64,000 bases of DNA from a virus, in IMG/VR virus record IMGVR_UViG_3300043446_003692, positions 1-64,000 of that record; one strand, 5' to 3'. The translations under genes and the position numbers were made by a program. Each line of letters begins with the position of its first letter. Positions within the stretch are counted from its first letter, which is position 1. This document shows, in pieces, positions 51,024 through 60,265 of this stretch. The notes beneath the pieces are model-generated. The model made no database searches and was not told the DNA's origin. It saw only the letters and a program-made list of their open reading frames with translations.

Positions 51024-51031
51024 TATAAATA
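51024..51031 (+). promoter_or_regulatory. T4-type late promoter TATAAATA
   Basis: TATAAATA exactly matches the T4 late core. It lies 31 bases before the ATG of the fibre gene at 51063, just beyond the reverse-oriented sigma70 promoter, so a divergent early/late pair controls the border. Confidence 0.8.
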
Positions 51032-51062
51032 GAAAAAATAACTCCATAGGGGAAAGGGAACC

Positions 51063-53120
51063 ATGGCTGATAGAGATTTCGTAGTCAAGAATGGTGTTCG
51101 TACAGTCGGTAACACCATCGTCGCCAATTCTACAACTGTATTAGTTGGCGCTAACCTAGTCGTAGCTAACTCTGCTTCTTTCACAGCTAATGGTTCTACA
51201 GGAACTGCTGGGCAGTATCTTCTTTCCAATGGATCAGGTATTTATTGGGCAACAGTAGTAGCTGGTACTAATGTTGATGCTCAATATGCATGGACTAACA
51301 CCCACAGTTTTAGTAATGTTGTTACTTTTAATGGAAATGTTGTAATCACCAAGGCGTTTACAGCAAATGGTGGTGTTGGAACAGCTGGACAAGTGTTGAC
51401 TTCCAATGGTTCAACTGGCTCACCATATTGGTCCACAGTTGCTGGTGTGAATACAGCAGCGCAATATGTGTGGTCAAACACTCATACATTTTCAAACACT
51501 GTTACTGTCAATGGCAGATTAGTATTCGACGGTATTGTTACTGCGAATGGTAGCAATGGTACTGCTGGGCAAGTATTAACTTCGAATAGCTCTGGTGTGT
51601 ATTGGTCAACTCCTGCTAATGGTACAGTAACTCAAGTTAATACTGGTATCGGTCTTAGTGGTGGTCCTATTACAACAACTGGTACTGTTCAAGTATTAGC
51701 TAATACGGGTATCGTTGCAAACGCCAGTGGCGTGTTTGTTTCAAATACTTATGTTAACACTAGCGCTGATTTTACTATCAATGGCGCGATTACATTTTCT
51801 AACAATATCACTTTTAACTCCAACGTTTCCATTGCCAAAGTATTGTCAGCCAATGGTGGAACTGGCACAGCTGGTCAGGGTTTAATATCGGGTGGTACAG
51901 CAAACGCATATTGGGCTAACGTGGTTCGTAGCGTTGCAACTAGCACTGGTATTACAGATAGCGGTACAGCAACTGCACCGACTTTAGCTCTTGCTACGCT
52001 TTCGCCAAGCCCAGCTGGATCGTATACTTCAACAAACATTACAGTTGATGCTTATGGTCGTGTTACTGCAGCAACTTCAAACACTTCTGGCGCTTCTGGT
52101 GTCACATCTGCAGCTAATACTTCTGATATTACTATCACTGGTACAGGCTCTGGTCCATATACTGGTGCAATCACAATTGGTCTTGCGAACGCTGGCGCTG
52201 GTAACGGTGTTTATGGAACTGCTGGCGTTCAAGCTATCACTCTTGATCCAAAAGGTCGTGTAACTGCAGTAACAACTGCAAGTTATTTAACAACTAGCGC
52301 CGCTAGCTCTACATACGCTCCTCTTGCAAGCCCAACATTTACTGGTACTGTAACTATGCCTTCAATCGTACCTTCGGGTACAGGCGTTACAATTTCAACA
52401 ACTGAGCTAAGTTATCTTGATGGTGTTACCTCAAATATTCAATCTCAGTTGAATAGCAAAGGAACTGGTAGCGGTACTATAACAAACGTATCAGCTGGAA
52501 CAGGTTTAACTGGTGGTGGTAGCAGCGGTAGCGTTACTCTCTCCATGTCTGGTTCTTATTCAGGCACATTTACTGCCGACGCTTTAAGAGCTACTGGCTC
52601 CACATTTAATATGGTAGAATTTAGTGGCGGCGCTGGTTCTCATAATTGCGCTCCAGGCACTTCAATTTATGGCACTGGCTCTTACATGGTAGGAGCGGTT
52701 GGTTACAGTTCATATTGGACATGTCAATCTTCTAACTTTACTTTGGGTAGTGGTATTGCCGCATTTAAAGACGGTGGTGGTTCTTGGTCTGCTACGTCTG
52801 ACGCTCGCACTAAAAAAGATCAGTTACCTTATACAAAAGGTCTCAACAATCTTAAAGAATTAAATTTAATAACATTCAAATACAATGGAATGTATGGTAC
52901 ACCAAATAATGATGTAAGATATACTGGTTTGATTGCGCAGGAAGTTTTGAATACTAGCCTTGCTGATATGGTAAAAACATACACCTACACAAACAATAAA
53001 ACTGGAGAAAAACAAGAGCTTTATAGTTTGGACAACTCAGAGTTGATTTACACTTTGGTCAACGCAGTTAAAGAACTATCAGCAAAAGTTGAAGCTCTTC
53101 AAGCTAAACTTGGAATTTAA
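51063..53120 (+). CDS. Tail fibre protein with S74 auto-cleaving chaperone
   Basis: 685 residues. The start MADRDFVVKNGVRTVGNTIVA is a common phage-fibre N-terminus. The shaft uses NG-x-x-GTAGQ-x-LTSNG-x-x-YW units and an NTSSN-rich middle (TSTNITVDAYGRVTAATS). The end is an S74/ICA domain: SDARTKKDQ (Ser near 579), FKYNG, YTGLIAQEVL and a terminal helix ELSAKVEALQAKL. It shares AGQ...YW shaft elements with the 36437 fibre. GGGGAAAGGGAA precedes the ATG. Confidence 0.85.
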   Translation: MADRDFVVKNGVRTVGNTIVANSTTVLVGANLVVANSASFTANGSTGTAGQYLLSNGSGIYWATVVAGTNVDAQYAWTNTHSFSNVVTFNGNVVITKAFTANGGVGTAGQVLTSNGSTGSPYWSTVAGVNTAAQYVWSNTHTFSNTVTVNGRLVFDGIVTANGSNGTAGQVLTSNSSGVYWSTPANGTVTQVNTGIGLSGGPITTTGTVQVLANTGIVANASGVFVSNTYVNTSADFTINGAITFSNNITFNSNVSIAKVLSANGGTGTAGQGLISGGTANAYWANVVRSVATSTGITDSGTATAPTLALATLSPSPAGSYTSTNITVDAYGRVTAATSNTSGASGVTSAANTSDITITGTGSGPYTGAITIGLANAGAGNGVYGTAGVQAITLDPKGRVTAVTTASYLTTSAASSTYAPLASPTFTGTVTMPSIVPSGTGVTISTTELSYLDGVTSNIQSQLNSKGTGSGTITNVSAGTGLTGGGSSGSVTLSMSGSYSGTFTADALRATGSTFNMVEFSGGAGSHNCAPGTSIYGTGSYMVGAVGYSSYWTCQSSNFTLGSGIAAFKDGGGSWSATSDARTKKDQLPYTKGLNNLKELNLITFKYNGMYGTPNNDVRYTGLIAQEVLNTSLADMVKTYTYTNNKTGEKQELYSLDNSELIYTLVNAVKELSAKVEALQAKLGI

Positions 53121-53131
53121 GAGGTAATAGG

Positions 53132-53872
53132 ATGTCTGTACCAACATCAAGAGCTGAGTTCAAAGAATATATTCTTCGCAGACTTGGCAAGCCTGTTATC
53201 GAGATCAACGTAGACGATGACCAAGTCGACGATCGTATCGACGAGGCGTTGAAGTATTACTACGATTACCATTTCGATGGCACCGAAAAGATTTTTTATA
53301 AGCATGTTGTGACACAAACTGATATCGATAACAAGTATATCACATTACCCCAGAACGTAATCGGCGCTGTGAACCTGTTTCCGATCGGTCAGGGTCTTAA
53401 CACCAACAATCTATTCAATATTCGTTACCAGATCGCATTGAACGATCTCTATACGCTGACTTCTGTTTCGATGGTGCCATACTACATGGCACTGACTCAC
53501 GTACAGTTCCTAGAACAGATGCTTGTAGGTCAGCAGCCATTTCGCTATAACAGACATGTAAATAAGTTGTATATTGATACAGACTGGAACCTTTTTAATA
53601 TTGGCGACAGCATTCTTGTTGAAGCATATCAAATTGTTGATCCTGCCACATTCAATGATGTGTGGAGCGATCGCTGGTTGATGCGCTACTGCTATTGCTT
53701 AGTTAAGATGCAGTGGGGAAATAACCTCAAGAAGTATCAGGGTATGCAGCTTCCTGGCGGTCTTACATTCAATGGTCAGCAAATTTATAATGAGGCGAAT
53801 GAAGAGAAAGAAGAGCTAGAAAAAGAAATGATTTACAGCTATAGCTTGCCAGCTACAGATATGATTGGATAA
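53132..53872 (+). CDS. 13: gp13 neck protein
   Basis: 246 residues (T4: 309). It begins SRAEFKEYILRRLGKPVIEINVD, with DRIDEALKYYYDYHFDG, then ITLPQNVIGAVNLFPI and WSDRWLMRYCYCLVKMQWGNNLKKY, the gp13 core. It ends in helical GEANEEKEELEKEM-type sequence. gp13 and gp14 form the neck joining head and tail. GAGGTAATAGG precedes the ATG. It starts a compact gp13-gp17 run. Confidence 0.93.
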   Translation: MSVPTSRAEFKEYILRRLGKPVIEINVDDDQVDDRIDEALKYYYDYHFDGTEKIFYKHVVTQTDIDNKYITLPQNVIGAVNLFPIGQGLNTNNLFNIRYQIALNDLYTLTSVSMVPYYMALTHVQFLEQMLVGQQPFRYNRHVNKLYIDTDWNLFNIGDSILVEAYQIVDPATFNDVWSDRWLMRYCYCLVKMQWGNNLKKYQGMQLPGGLTFNGQQIYNEANEEKEELEKEMIYSYSLPATDMIG

Positions 53873-53874
53873 CA

Positions 53875-54597
53875 ATGGCAACGAATTTTTACTTCAATAA
53901 TTTTCAATCAGCTCAGGAGCAGCTGCTACTTGAAAATTTAATTATTGAAGCTATCAAAATTTACGGCGAAGATATGTTTTATCTTCCCAGAAATATTAAT
54001 AACTTAGACAGAGTTTATACTGCGGACGATCAGTCATCGTATACGCTTGCTCTGCCTATCGAAATGTATATTAAGTCAGTCGATGGTTTCTCTGGCGATG
54101 GCAACTTCATGTCGAAATTTGGTCTTGAAATTCGTGATCAGGTTATTTTTTCTGTAGCACAAAGAGTGTTCAGCGAAGAAATTGGTAATCAGATCGAACT
54201 GGTTCGCCCGCGCGAAGGCGACCTAGTATACTTCCCGCTAAACAGTAAATGTTTTCAAATTAAATATGTTAACAAACAGGAAATGTTTTACCAATTAGGC
54301 GCGTTGCAAACTTGGGAACTTACATGTGAGTTGTTCGAGTACAGCAATGAAGATATGGATACTGGTATTTTTGAAATTGATTCTATGCAAACGCGCCTCA
54401 GCACGAATATTCTTGATCGCGCTCTTACAGATGAAAGCGACTATTATCTATTAGACGAAAACGGTGATTATCTCGTAGAAGAAAATTACAACTTGGAAAA
54501 TATTACTGGCACTGGCGGTAACGATGCAATACAAAATGAAACAGATGACTTCGTAGATTTTTCTGTTTATGATCCATTTAGTGAAGGTAGGATTTAA
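53875..54597 (+). CDS. 14: gp14 neck protein
   Basis: 240 residues (T4: 256). ENLIIEAIKIYGEDMFYLPR and IKSVDGFSGDGNFMSKFGLE are conserved gp14 parts. GDLVYFPLNSKCFQIKYVN and EMFYQLGALQTWELTCELFEY follow. It forms the neck ring with gp13. The start lies two bases after the gp13 stop; the stop overlaps the gp15 start (TAATG). Confidence 0.93.
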   Translation: MATNFYFNNFQSAQEQLLLENLIIEAIKIYGEDMFYLPRNINNLDRVYTADDQSSYTLALPIEMYIKSVDGFSGDGNFMSKFGLEIRDQVIFSVAQRVFSEEIGNQIELVRPREGDLVYFPLNSKCFQIKYVNKQEMFYQLGALQTWELTCELFEYSNEDMDTGIFEIDSMQTRLSTNILDRALTDESDYYLLDENGDYLVEENYNLENITGTGGNDAIQNETDDFVDFSVYDPFSEGRI

Positions 54598-55433
54598 TGT
54601 TTAATCAGATTTTTTATTTTCAAACTATAAGAAAATACGTTACTCTTTTTGGAACTTTATTCAACGAGATATCTATCACGAAAGAAAATCCTACTAGTGG
54701 TAGACTCGAGCAGCTGATTCGTGTTCCTATTACCTACGCCCCAAAGGAAAAAATGCTGGCGCGTGTACAAATGGATCCCAATATCGATCGACCATCTGCA
54801 ACCGTAACACTTCCTTATATGTCATTTGAGATGACGAATGTTGCTTACGACAGCAATCGTAAACTTATTACAACCAACAGAATTTCTAGAAAAGACGCTG
54901 ATGATCCAAACAAACTGAAATATCAGTACAACCCAGTTCCTTATAACTTCGGGTTTCGTCTTTATGTTTATGTAAAAAATGCTGAAGACGGAACTAAAAT
55001 TATTGAACAGATTCTTCCGTATTTCACACCAGATTTTACAGTGTCGGTAAATTTGATTCCTGAAATGAATGTAACTATGGAAATTCCTGTAGTAATGAAC
55101 AGCATTTATCAGGAAGATACATATGAAGGAGACTTCAGAGAACGTCGTGCCATTATTTGGACTTTAGATTTTACTCTCAAGGGGTATATCTATGGACCAA
55201 TTAAAAAGAGTGCAATTATTAAATACGCTAACACAGTATTTTATGTACCAGGCGCGACAACGAATATTGAAGATGCTCCAGGTGAAACACCATATCATCA
55301 TTATACGGTAATTACACCTGGTATGTTAGCGAATGGAAGCCCAACATCAAATGGTGCAGCTTCTATTAGTCCACTGTTGATCGAAGTCGATGATGATTTC
55401 GGATATGTAATTGAAACAACTTATGGCGTATGA
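54597..55433 (+). CDS. 15: gp15 tail completion / sheath stabiliser protein
   Basis: 278 residues (T4: 272). Matches gp15: YFQTIRKYVTLFGTLFNEI, VPITYAPKEKMLARVQMDPN, LPYMSFEMTN, then NPVPYNFGFRLYVYVKN and IEQILPYFTPDF. gp15 caps the finished tail and binds the neck. It is linked by TAATG to gp14 and overlaps gp16. Confidence 0.93.
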   Translation: MFNQIFYFQTIRKYVTLFGTLFNEISITKENPTSGRLEQLIRVPITYAPKEKMLARVQMDPNIDRPSATVTLPYMSFEMTNVAYDSNRKLITTNRISRKDADDPNKLKYQYNPVPYNFGFRLYVYVKNAEDGTKIIEQILPYFTPDFTVSVNLIPEMNVTMEIPVVMNSIYQEDTYEGDFRERRAIIWTLDFTLKGYIYGPIKKSAIIKYANTVFYVPGATTNIEDAPGETPYHHYTVITPGMLANGSPTSNGAASISPLLIEVDDDFGYVIETTYGV

Positions 55434-55855
55434 TGGAAAACAAAAAACCAGATCCTATTAGTGATGCATTGAATCTCAATCCTATTGCAACAACTGATTC
55501 TGTAAAAGCGATTGTGGCGCAGGCTCACGACAATAGTGCAAAAAACGATTTCGAATTAGCTCGTTCAAACATTCATGAGGTAATTCAGAATGGTGTGTAT
55601 GCGATGGAAAAGCTATCGCAAATCGCCGACAGTAGTCAGCATCCCAGAGCTTTCGAAGTTTTAGCTAAACTTATGGATACGATGCTGCAAGCCAACAAAG
55701 ATTTGATGGCGCTACAGAAAGATATCCGCGAGATCGACGCGAAGGACGTTCCTACTAACGACCAAGCTAAAACAGTAACAAATAATTTGTTCGTTGGCTC
55801 CACAGCCGATCTGCAAAAAGTAATCGAGAACATGAAAAATGGTGGATCTAACTAA
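55430..55855 (+). CDS. 16: gp16 small terminase subunit
   Basis: 141 residues (T4: 164). Helical throughout: NPIATTDSVKAIVAQAHDNS, FELARSNIHEVIQNGVYAME and LMDTMLQANKDLMALQKDIRE, the small-terminase coiled-coil core. The place before gp17 and the 17-base overlap with it confirm the role: it regulates the packaging motor. Two ATG codons begin the frame; either could be used. Confidence 0.88.
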   Translation: MMENKKPDPISDALNLNPIATTDSVKAIVAQAHDNSAKNDFELARSNIHEVIQNGVYAMEKLSQIADSSQHPRAFEVLAKLMDTMLQANKDLMALQKDIREIDAKDVPTNDQAKTVTNNLFVGSTADLQKVIENMKNGGSN

Positions 55856-57473
55856 TCTCAAAGGTTATAACGGCAATTTAAATCTCAAACGCTCGAACCA
55901 AAATATCGAGTGGACGCCAGACCTAGTTCAAGAATATATCAAATGTTCTCAGGATCCAGTGTATTTCACTGAGACCTATATGAAGATCATCAACATCGAC
56001 CGTGGCTTGGTTAGCTTCAAACTGTACGGCTATCAGAAAGAAATGCTGAAGTCGATGCAGGAAAATCGTTTCAACATTATCGCCACAGCTCGTCAGGCAG
56101 GTAAGTCAACGGTTACTTGCGCTTTCGTTCTATGGTATATTATTTTCCACGGCGAAAAGACAGTCGCATTGCTGGCGAACAAGGGCGAAACTGCTCGTGA
56201 AATCCTCGGTCGTATTCAGCTAGCATACCAGCATCTGCCACGCTGGTTGCAGCAGGGTGTCAAGGAATGGAACAAAGGCTCGATGGAGCTGGAAAACAAC
56301 AGCCGTGTTATCGCTGCTGCTACCAGTTCCGACGCTATCCGTGGTTATTCTATCAACCTTCTTTTTATCGACGAAGCTGCGTTCATTGAGAACTGGGACA
56401 GCTTCTTCACTTCGGTTTATCCTACCATTTCATCTGGTAAAGAGTCTAAGATCGTTCTTGTTTCTACGCCGAATGGACTCAATCACTTCTATGCTATTTG
56501 GCAAAATGCTAACGAAAAACGTAATGGTTATACACCGATCAAGGTGATGTGGCAGGACGTTCCAGGTCGTGATGAAAAGTGGAAGCAAGATACGCTCGCA
56601 TCAATGAATTTCGATCACGAAAAGTTCGAACAGGAATATTGCGTCGAGTTTCTTGGTAGCTCTGGCACGCTGATTGCTGGCTGGAAGCTGAAAGAGTTGG
56701 TGCACAAAACACCATTGACTCATAAGGACGGTTTATCACAGTATGTGCAGGTTTTACCAGGTCACAGCTATGTGTGCTTGGTCGACGTTTCCCGAGGCAA
56801 AGGATTAGACCATTCAGCTTTCCACGTTCTTGACGTCACGCGCATGCCATACGAGCAGGTATGCGTGTACCGAAACAATATGATTACGCCTATCGACTAC
56901 GCCGAAGTTATATTCCGAGTTTGTAAGGCGTACAACAATGCATCCTGTTTGGTCGAAATTAACGATATCGGCGAACAGGTCGGGCACTCACTACACTACG
57001 ATTTTGAGTATGACAATGTGCTGTTTACTGAGAATGCTGGTCGTTCTGGTAAACGTATTACCTCTGGTTTCGGCTCAACTGTTGACAAGGGTATTCGTAC
57101 TACTAAAACAGTCAAGTCAGTTGGCTGTTCAATCCTAAAGCTGTTGATTGAGCAAAATCAGCTGATGGTGCACGACTTCCACACTATTGAAGAGCTGGCA
57201 ACTTTTTCCAGAAAAGGTCAGAGCTACGAGGCTGAGGAAGGTAAACATGACGATCTCGTAATGGGGCTTGTTCTTTTCGCTTGGTTGTCAGATCAACAAT
57301 ATTTCAAGGATTACACAAACATAAATACACTAATGAAATTACGAGAAAAAACTGAAGACGAGATTATGAACGACCTTACGCCTTTTGGATTTGTCGACAG
57401 CGGCGACGATATGGCAGACATGATGGTGAATGAACCACGGGTTGGAAATTGGATGTTTAATGGGGATCTCTAA
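55839..57473 (+). CDS. 17: gp17 large terminase subunit (ATPase-nuclease)
   Basis: 544 residues (T4: 610). ATPase: Walker A ARQAGKST (84-91), Walker B LLFIDEAA (174-181), coupling VSTPNG (208-213). Nuclease: VDVSRGKGLDHS with Asp316, LVEINDIGE with Glu373 and GKHDDLVMG with Asp471/472, matching the T4 triad. It cuts concatemers and drives DNA into the head. The start overlaps gp16. No intein or insertion is seen. Confidence 0.96.
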   Translation: MVDLTNLKGYNGNLNLKRSNQNIEWTPDLVQEYIKCSQDPVYFTETYMKIINIDRGLVSFKLYGYQKEMLKSMQENRFNIIATARQAGKSTVTCAFVLWYIIFHGEKTVALLANKGETAREILGRIQLAYQHLPRWLQQGVKEWNKGSMELENNSRVIAAATSSDAIRGYSINLLFIDEAAFIENWDSFFTSVYPTISSGKESKIVLVSTPNGLNHFYAIWQNANEKRNGYTPIKVMWQDVPGRDEKWKQDTLASMNFDHEKFEQEYCVEFLGSSGTLIAGWKLKELVHKTPLTHKDGLSQYVQVLPGHSYVCLVDVSRGKGLDHSAFHVLDVTRMPYEQVCVYRNNMITPIDYAEVIFRVCKAYNNASCLVEINDIGEQVGHSLHYDFEYDNVLFTENAGRSGKRITSGFGSTVDKGIRTTKTVKSVGCSILKLLIEQNQLMVHDFHTIEELATFSRKGQSYEAEEGKHDDLVMGLVLFAWLSDQQYFKDYTNINTLMKLREKTEDEIMNDLTPFGFVDSGDDMADMMVNEPRVGNWMFNGDL

Positions 57474-57484
57474 AAACAATAATT

Positions 57485-57492
57485 TATAAATA
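57485..57492 (+). promoter_or_regulatory. T4-type late promoter TATAAATA upstream of sheath
   Basis: TATAAATA lies 40 bases before the gp18 ATG in a 59-base gap after gp17. Together with AAGGAG at the ribosome site it predicts very high sheath expression. Confidence 0.8.
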
Positions 57493-57532
57493 ATTTCATG
57501 AAATTGTCTTTTTTCCATGGAAGGAGAAACAA

Positions 57533-59566
57533 ATGCCATTCCAAGTTAGTCCAGGTGTAAACGTATCCGAAATTGACCTTACTACGGTTGTTCCTGCAGT
57601 ATCCACCACTGATGGTGCTATTGCAGGTATTTTCAACTGGGGTCCAGTCCGCGAGCGTGTGCTTGTTGATAGTGAAAATCAACTCGTAGCTCGTTTCGGT
57701 AAACCAACAAACGATAATGCAGAAACTTGGTTTACTGCATCCAGTTTCCTTTCATACGGAAACAAGCTGAACGTAGTTCGCGCTGCCGACTCTAGTGTCG
57801 TTTCCGCTTTTGCGAATAGCGGTGCAGCTACTGCAAACCTAGTTAACTCGGTTCTTAACCAAACTGATTATCTGAACAAAGACGGATATTTCGACACTGA
57901 TATCCAGTGGATTGCCAAGTATCCAGGTTCGTTCGGTAATTCGCTTCGTATTTCAGTTTGCGATAGCGCAAATGCTTTCAATTCAACTGTTAATATGACT
58001 TCAGATGCCAATACCTCTGGCACTCTTTCTATTACCGTAGGTTCTAATACTGGCGCTGTTATTGTTACTAACACCGCATCTGGTACTTTAGTTGAGGCTA
58101 ACACTAATGCTCTTGCTTACGCAGCCACTCTTGCTGAAGGCGATTTAGTATTTGTTGGTAATAACGATGTAGGAACTCAGTATCTCAAGGTTACAGCTGT
58201 CAGTTCGATTAGTACGAACTCAAGCTCCCGTTCCTTTACTATTTCGTTCGAAGATCCGCTACAGCTTCACACGAATATTTCGCAGTCTTCATTCAGCCGT
58301 TATTGGGAGTTCTTTAACGTAGTTGATGCTGCTCCAGGAACTTCTGAGTATGTTACTCAATTTGGTAATTCGGCTGCTAAAGACGAAATACATGCAGTAA
58401 TCGTCGATCAGGGCGGCAAGTTCACTGGATCTCCAGGCACTATTCTCGAAACTTTCCGCGCTATGTCTCGCGCAACAGACGCCAAAACAATTGATGGTGG
58501 AACTAACTACTACAAAACTATTATGAATGAACAGTCAAAGTATGTTTGGTTTGCCAATGATCGTTCTGGTGCAGTTTCAAATACAGCTCAATATGTTACT
58601 AGCTCTGCAGCAACTTCCGTATACAACGAAAGATTCAATAGCGGTGCTGAAGTAAATACCGAAGCGAATTGCTCAGTAGCTACCCTCGCTGCTGGTTACG
58701 ATCTATTCCAATCAGCTGAAGATGTAGATATTTCTCTTGTTCTTACTGGTAAATCTGTTGGTGGTACTAACGGAGAACAGATTGGTAACTATCTAGTCGA
58801 CAATATCGCAGAAATCCGTAAGGACTGCGTTGTATTCATTTCGCCAGCTAAGGCAGACGTAGTTAATGCTCTCGGCACAGAAGCATCTAACATCGTTCAG
58901 TTCCGCAATAGCTGCCGCGATACTTCATACGCTGTACTTGACTCTGGTTACAAGTACATGTACGACCGTTATAACGATCTGTATCGTTGGATTCCTCTCA
59001 ATGGTGACATTGCTGGTCTCTGCGTTCGTACAGACACAACCAATGATCCATGGTGGTCACCAGCTGGCTTCAACCGTGGTCAGATTAAGAACATCGTGAA
59101 ACTTGCGTATAACCCACGCAAGGCAGATCGTGACACACTTTATAAGTCTGGTATCAACCCAGTAGTAACATTCCCAGGTCAGGGTACTGTTCTATTCGGT
59201 GACAAGACTCTTCAGTCTAAGCCATCTGCATTCGATCGTATTAACGTGCGTCGTTTGTTTATCGTTCTAGAGAAGGCTATCTCAACTGCTGCGAAGTTTA
59301 CTCTGTTCGAATTCAACGATGCATTTACTCGTTCGCAGTTCAAAAACCTTGTAACACCATATCTTCGTGACGTCAAGGGTCGTCGTGGTATCACTGACTT
59401 CCTTGTTGTTTGCGATGAAACTAATAACACTGGTGAGGTTATTGACCGCAACGAGTTCGTCGGTGACATCTATATCAAGCCAGCTCGCTCTATCAACTTT
59501 ATCCAGCTTAACTTCGTTGCTGTTCGCTCTGGCGTCCAGTTCTCTGAAGTTGTTGGTCAGTTCTAA
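57533..59566 (+). CDS. 18: gp18 tail sheath protein
   Basis: 677 residues (T4: 659). The start PFQVSPGVNVSEIDLTTVVP is the sheath N-terminal arm; AIAGIFNWGPV and FGKPTNDNAETWFTASSFL follow. The end is the C-terminal arm domain with INVRRLFIVLEKAIS, FNDAFTRSQF and NFIQLNFVAVRSG. It polymerises around the tube and contracts. Codons are more GC-rich and optimised than in nearby fibre genes, as for a major protein. Confidence 0.97.
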   Translation: MPFQVSPGVNVSEIDLTTVVPAVSTTDGAIAGIFNWGPVRERVLVDSENQLVARFGKPTNDNAETWFTASSFLSYGNKLNVVRAADSSVVSAFANSGAATANLVNSVLNQTDYLNKDGYFDTDIQWIAKYPGSFGNSLRISVCDSANAFNSTVNMTSDANTSGTLSITVGSNTGAVIVTNTASGTLVEANTNALAYAATLAEGDLVFVGNNDVGTQYLKVTAVSSISTNSSSRSFTISFEDPLQLHTNISQSSFSRYWEFFNVVDAAPGTSEYVTQFGNSAAKDEIHAVIVDQGGKFTGSPGTILETFRAMSRATDAKTIDGGTNYYKTIMNEQSKYVWFANDRSGAVSNTAQYVTSSAATSVYNERFNSGAEVNTEANCSVATLAAGYDLFQSAEDVDISLVLTGKSVGGTNGEQIGNYLVDNIAEIRKDCVVFISPAKADVVNALGTEASNIVQFRNSCRDTSYAVLDSGYKYMYDRYNDLYRWIPLNGDIAGLCVRTDTTNDPWWSPAGFNRGQIKNIVKLAYNPRKADRDTLYKSGINPVVTFPGQGTVLFGDKTLQSKPSAFDRINVRRLFIVLEKAISTAAKFTLFEFNDAFTRSQFKNLVTPYLRDVKGRRGITDFLVVCDETNNTGEVIDRNEFVGDIYIKPARSINFIQLNFVAVRSGVQFSEVVGQF

Positions 59567-59572
59567 TAAATA
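59565..59572 (+). promoter_or_regulatory. Late-promoter-like AATAAATA upstream of tube gene
   Basis: AATAAATA overlaps the sheath stop codon and lies 26 bases before the tube ATG. One mismatch to the late core. It may give the tube gene its own late promoter. Confidence 0.35.
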
Positions 59573-59598
59573 AAGAAGAGCTAATAGGAGTTTAAAAG

Positions 59599-60183
59599 AT
59601 GGCATTCAATGTTAACGAATTTATCGCAAGAGGGTTGGAGTTTGGTGGCGCCAGACCATCGCTCTTCAACGTGTTCCTCAATCCTCCTGCAGGATTAGGA
59701 ATCGAAGCATCAAGCATTAGTAAATTTACTTTTGCTTGCCAAGGCGCACAGCTTCCAGCAGCCTCGATCTCACAGATCGAGGTTCCTTACTTCGGTCGCA
59801 GAATTAAGGTGGCGGGCGAGCGTACTTTCGACAACTGGACTGTTTCAATTATGAACGACGAGGACTTCAAGGTCCGCGCTCTGTTTGAAAAGTGGTCAAA
59901 CGCTCTTAATTCTCTGGAAGGCAACCAACGTATTGCCAACCTCAATGAAGAGAATTACAAGGCAGACCTCGAAGTATTCCAGTATGGTAAGGATGGTTCA
60001 ATTATTAGAGGCTATAGAATCATCGGCGCTTTCCCAACAGATATCTCAGCAATTGATGTTAACTGGAGTTCAACTGGCGCAATTGAGTCGTTCAACGTGA
60101 CATTCGCGTACGACTACTGGGAGCCAAGCGTTGAGTCTATTGGTACTAACCAATACGCTCAGGACGTTTCAGCTAACTTCTAA
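59599..60183 (+). CDS. 19: gp19 tail tube protein
   Basis: 194 residues (T4: 163). It reads GGARPSLFNVFLNPPAGLG, FACQGAQLPAASISQIEV, GRRIKVAGERTFDNWTVSIM, then SIIRGYRIIGAFPTDISAIDV and NVTFAYDYWEP, a complete tube fold. It forms the inner tube of the tail. AGGAG precedes the ATG. It is followed by a terminator. Confidence 0.96.
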   Translation: MAFNVNEFIARGLEFGGARPSLFNVFLNPPAGLGIEASSISKFTFACQGAQLPAASISQIEVPYFGRRIKVAGERTFDNWTVSIMNDEDFKVRALFEKWSNALNSLEGNQRIANLNEENYKADLEVFQYGKDGSIIRGYRIIGAFPTDISAIDVNWSSTGAIESFNVTFAYDYWEPSVESIGTNQYAQDVSANF

Positions 60184-60225
60184 TTGAATTAATAAATTTC
60201 ATAATGCGCCTCTGAAACAATATAG

Positions 60226-60254
60226 AAGGGGGCTATATTAGTCCCTTTCTTTTT
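60226..60254 (+). terminator. Rho-independent terminator after tail tube gene
   Basis: AAGGGGGC (60226-60233) pairs with GTCCCTTT (60241-60248), with two G-T pairs, around the loop TATATTA; CTTTTT follows. It separates the sheath-tube unit from the portal gene. Confidence 0.75.
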
Positions 60255-60265
60255 AGGAGATTTTG

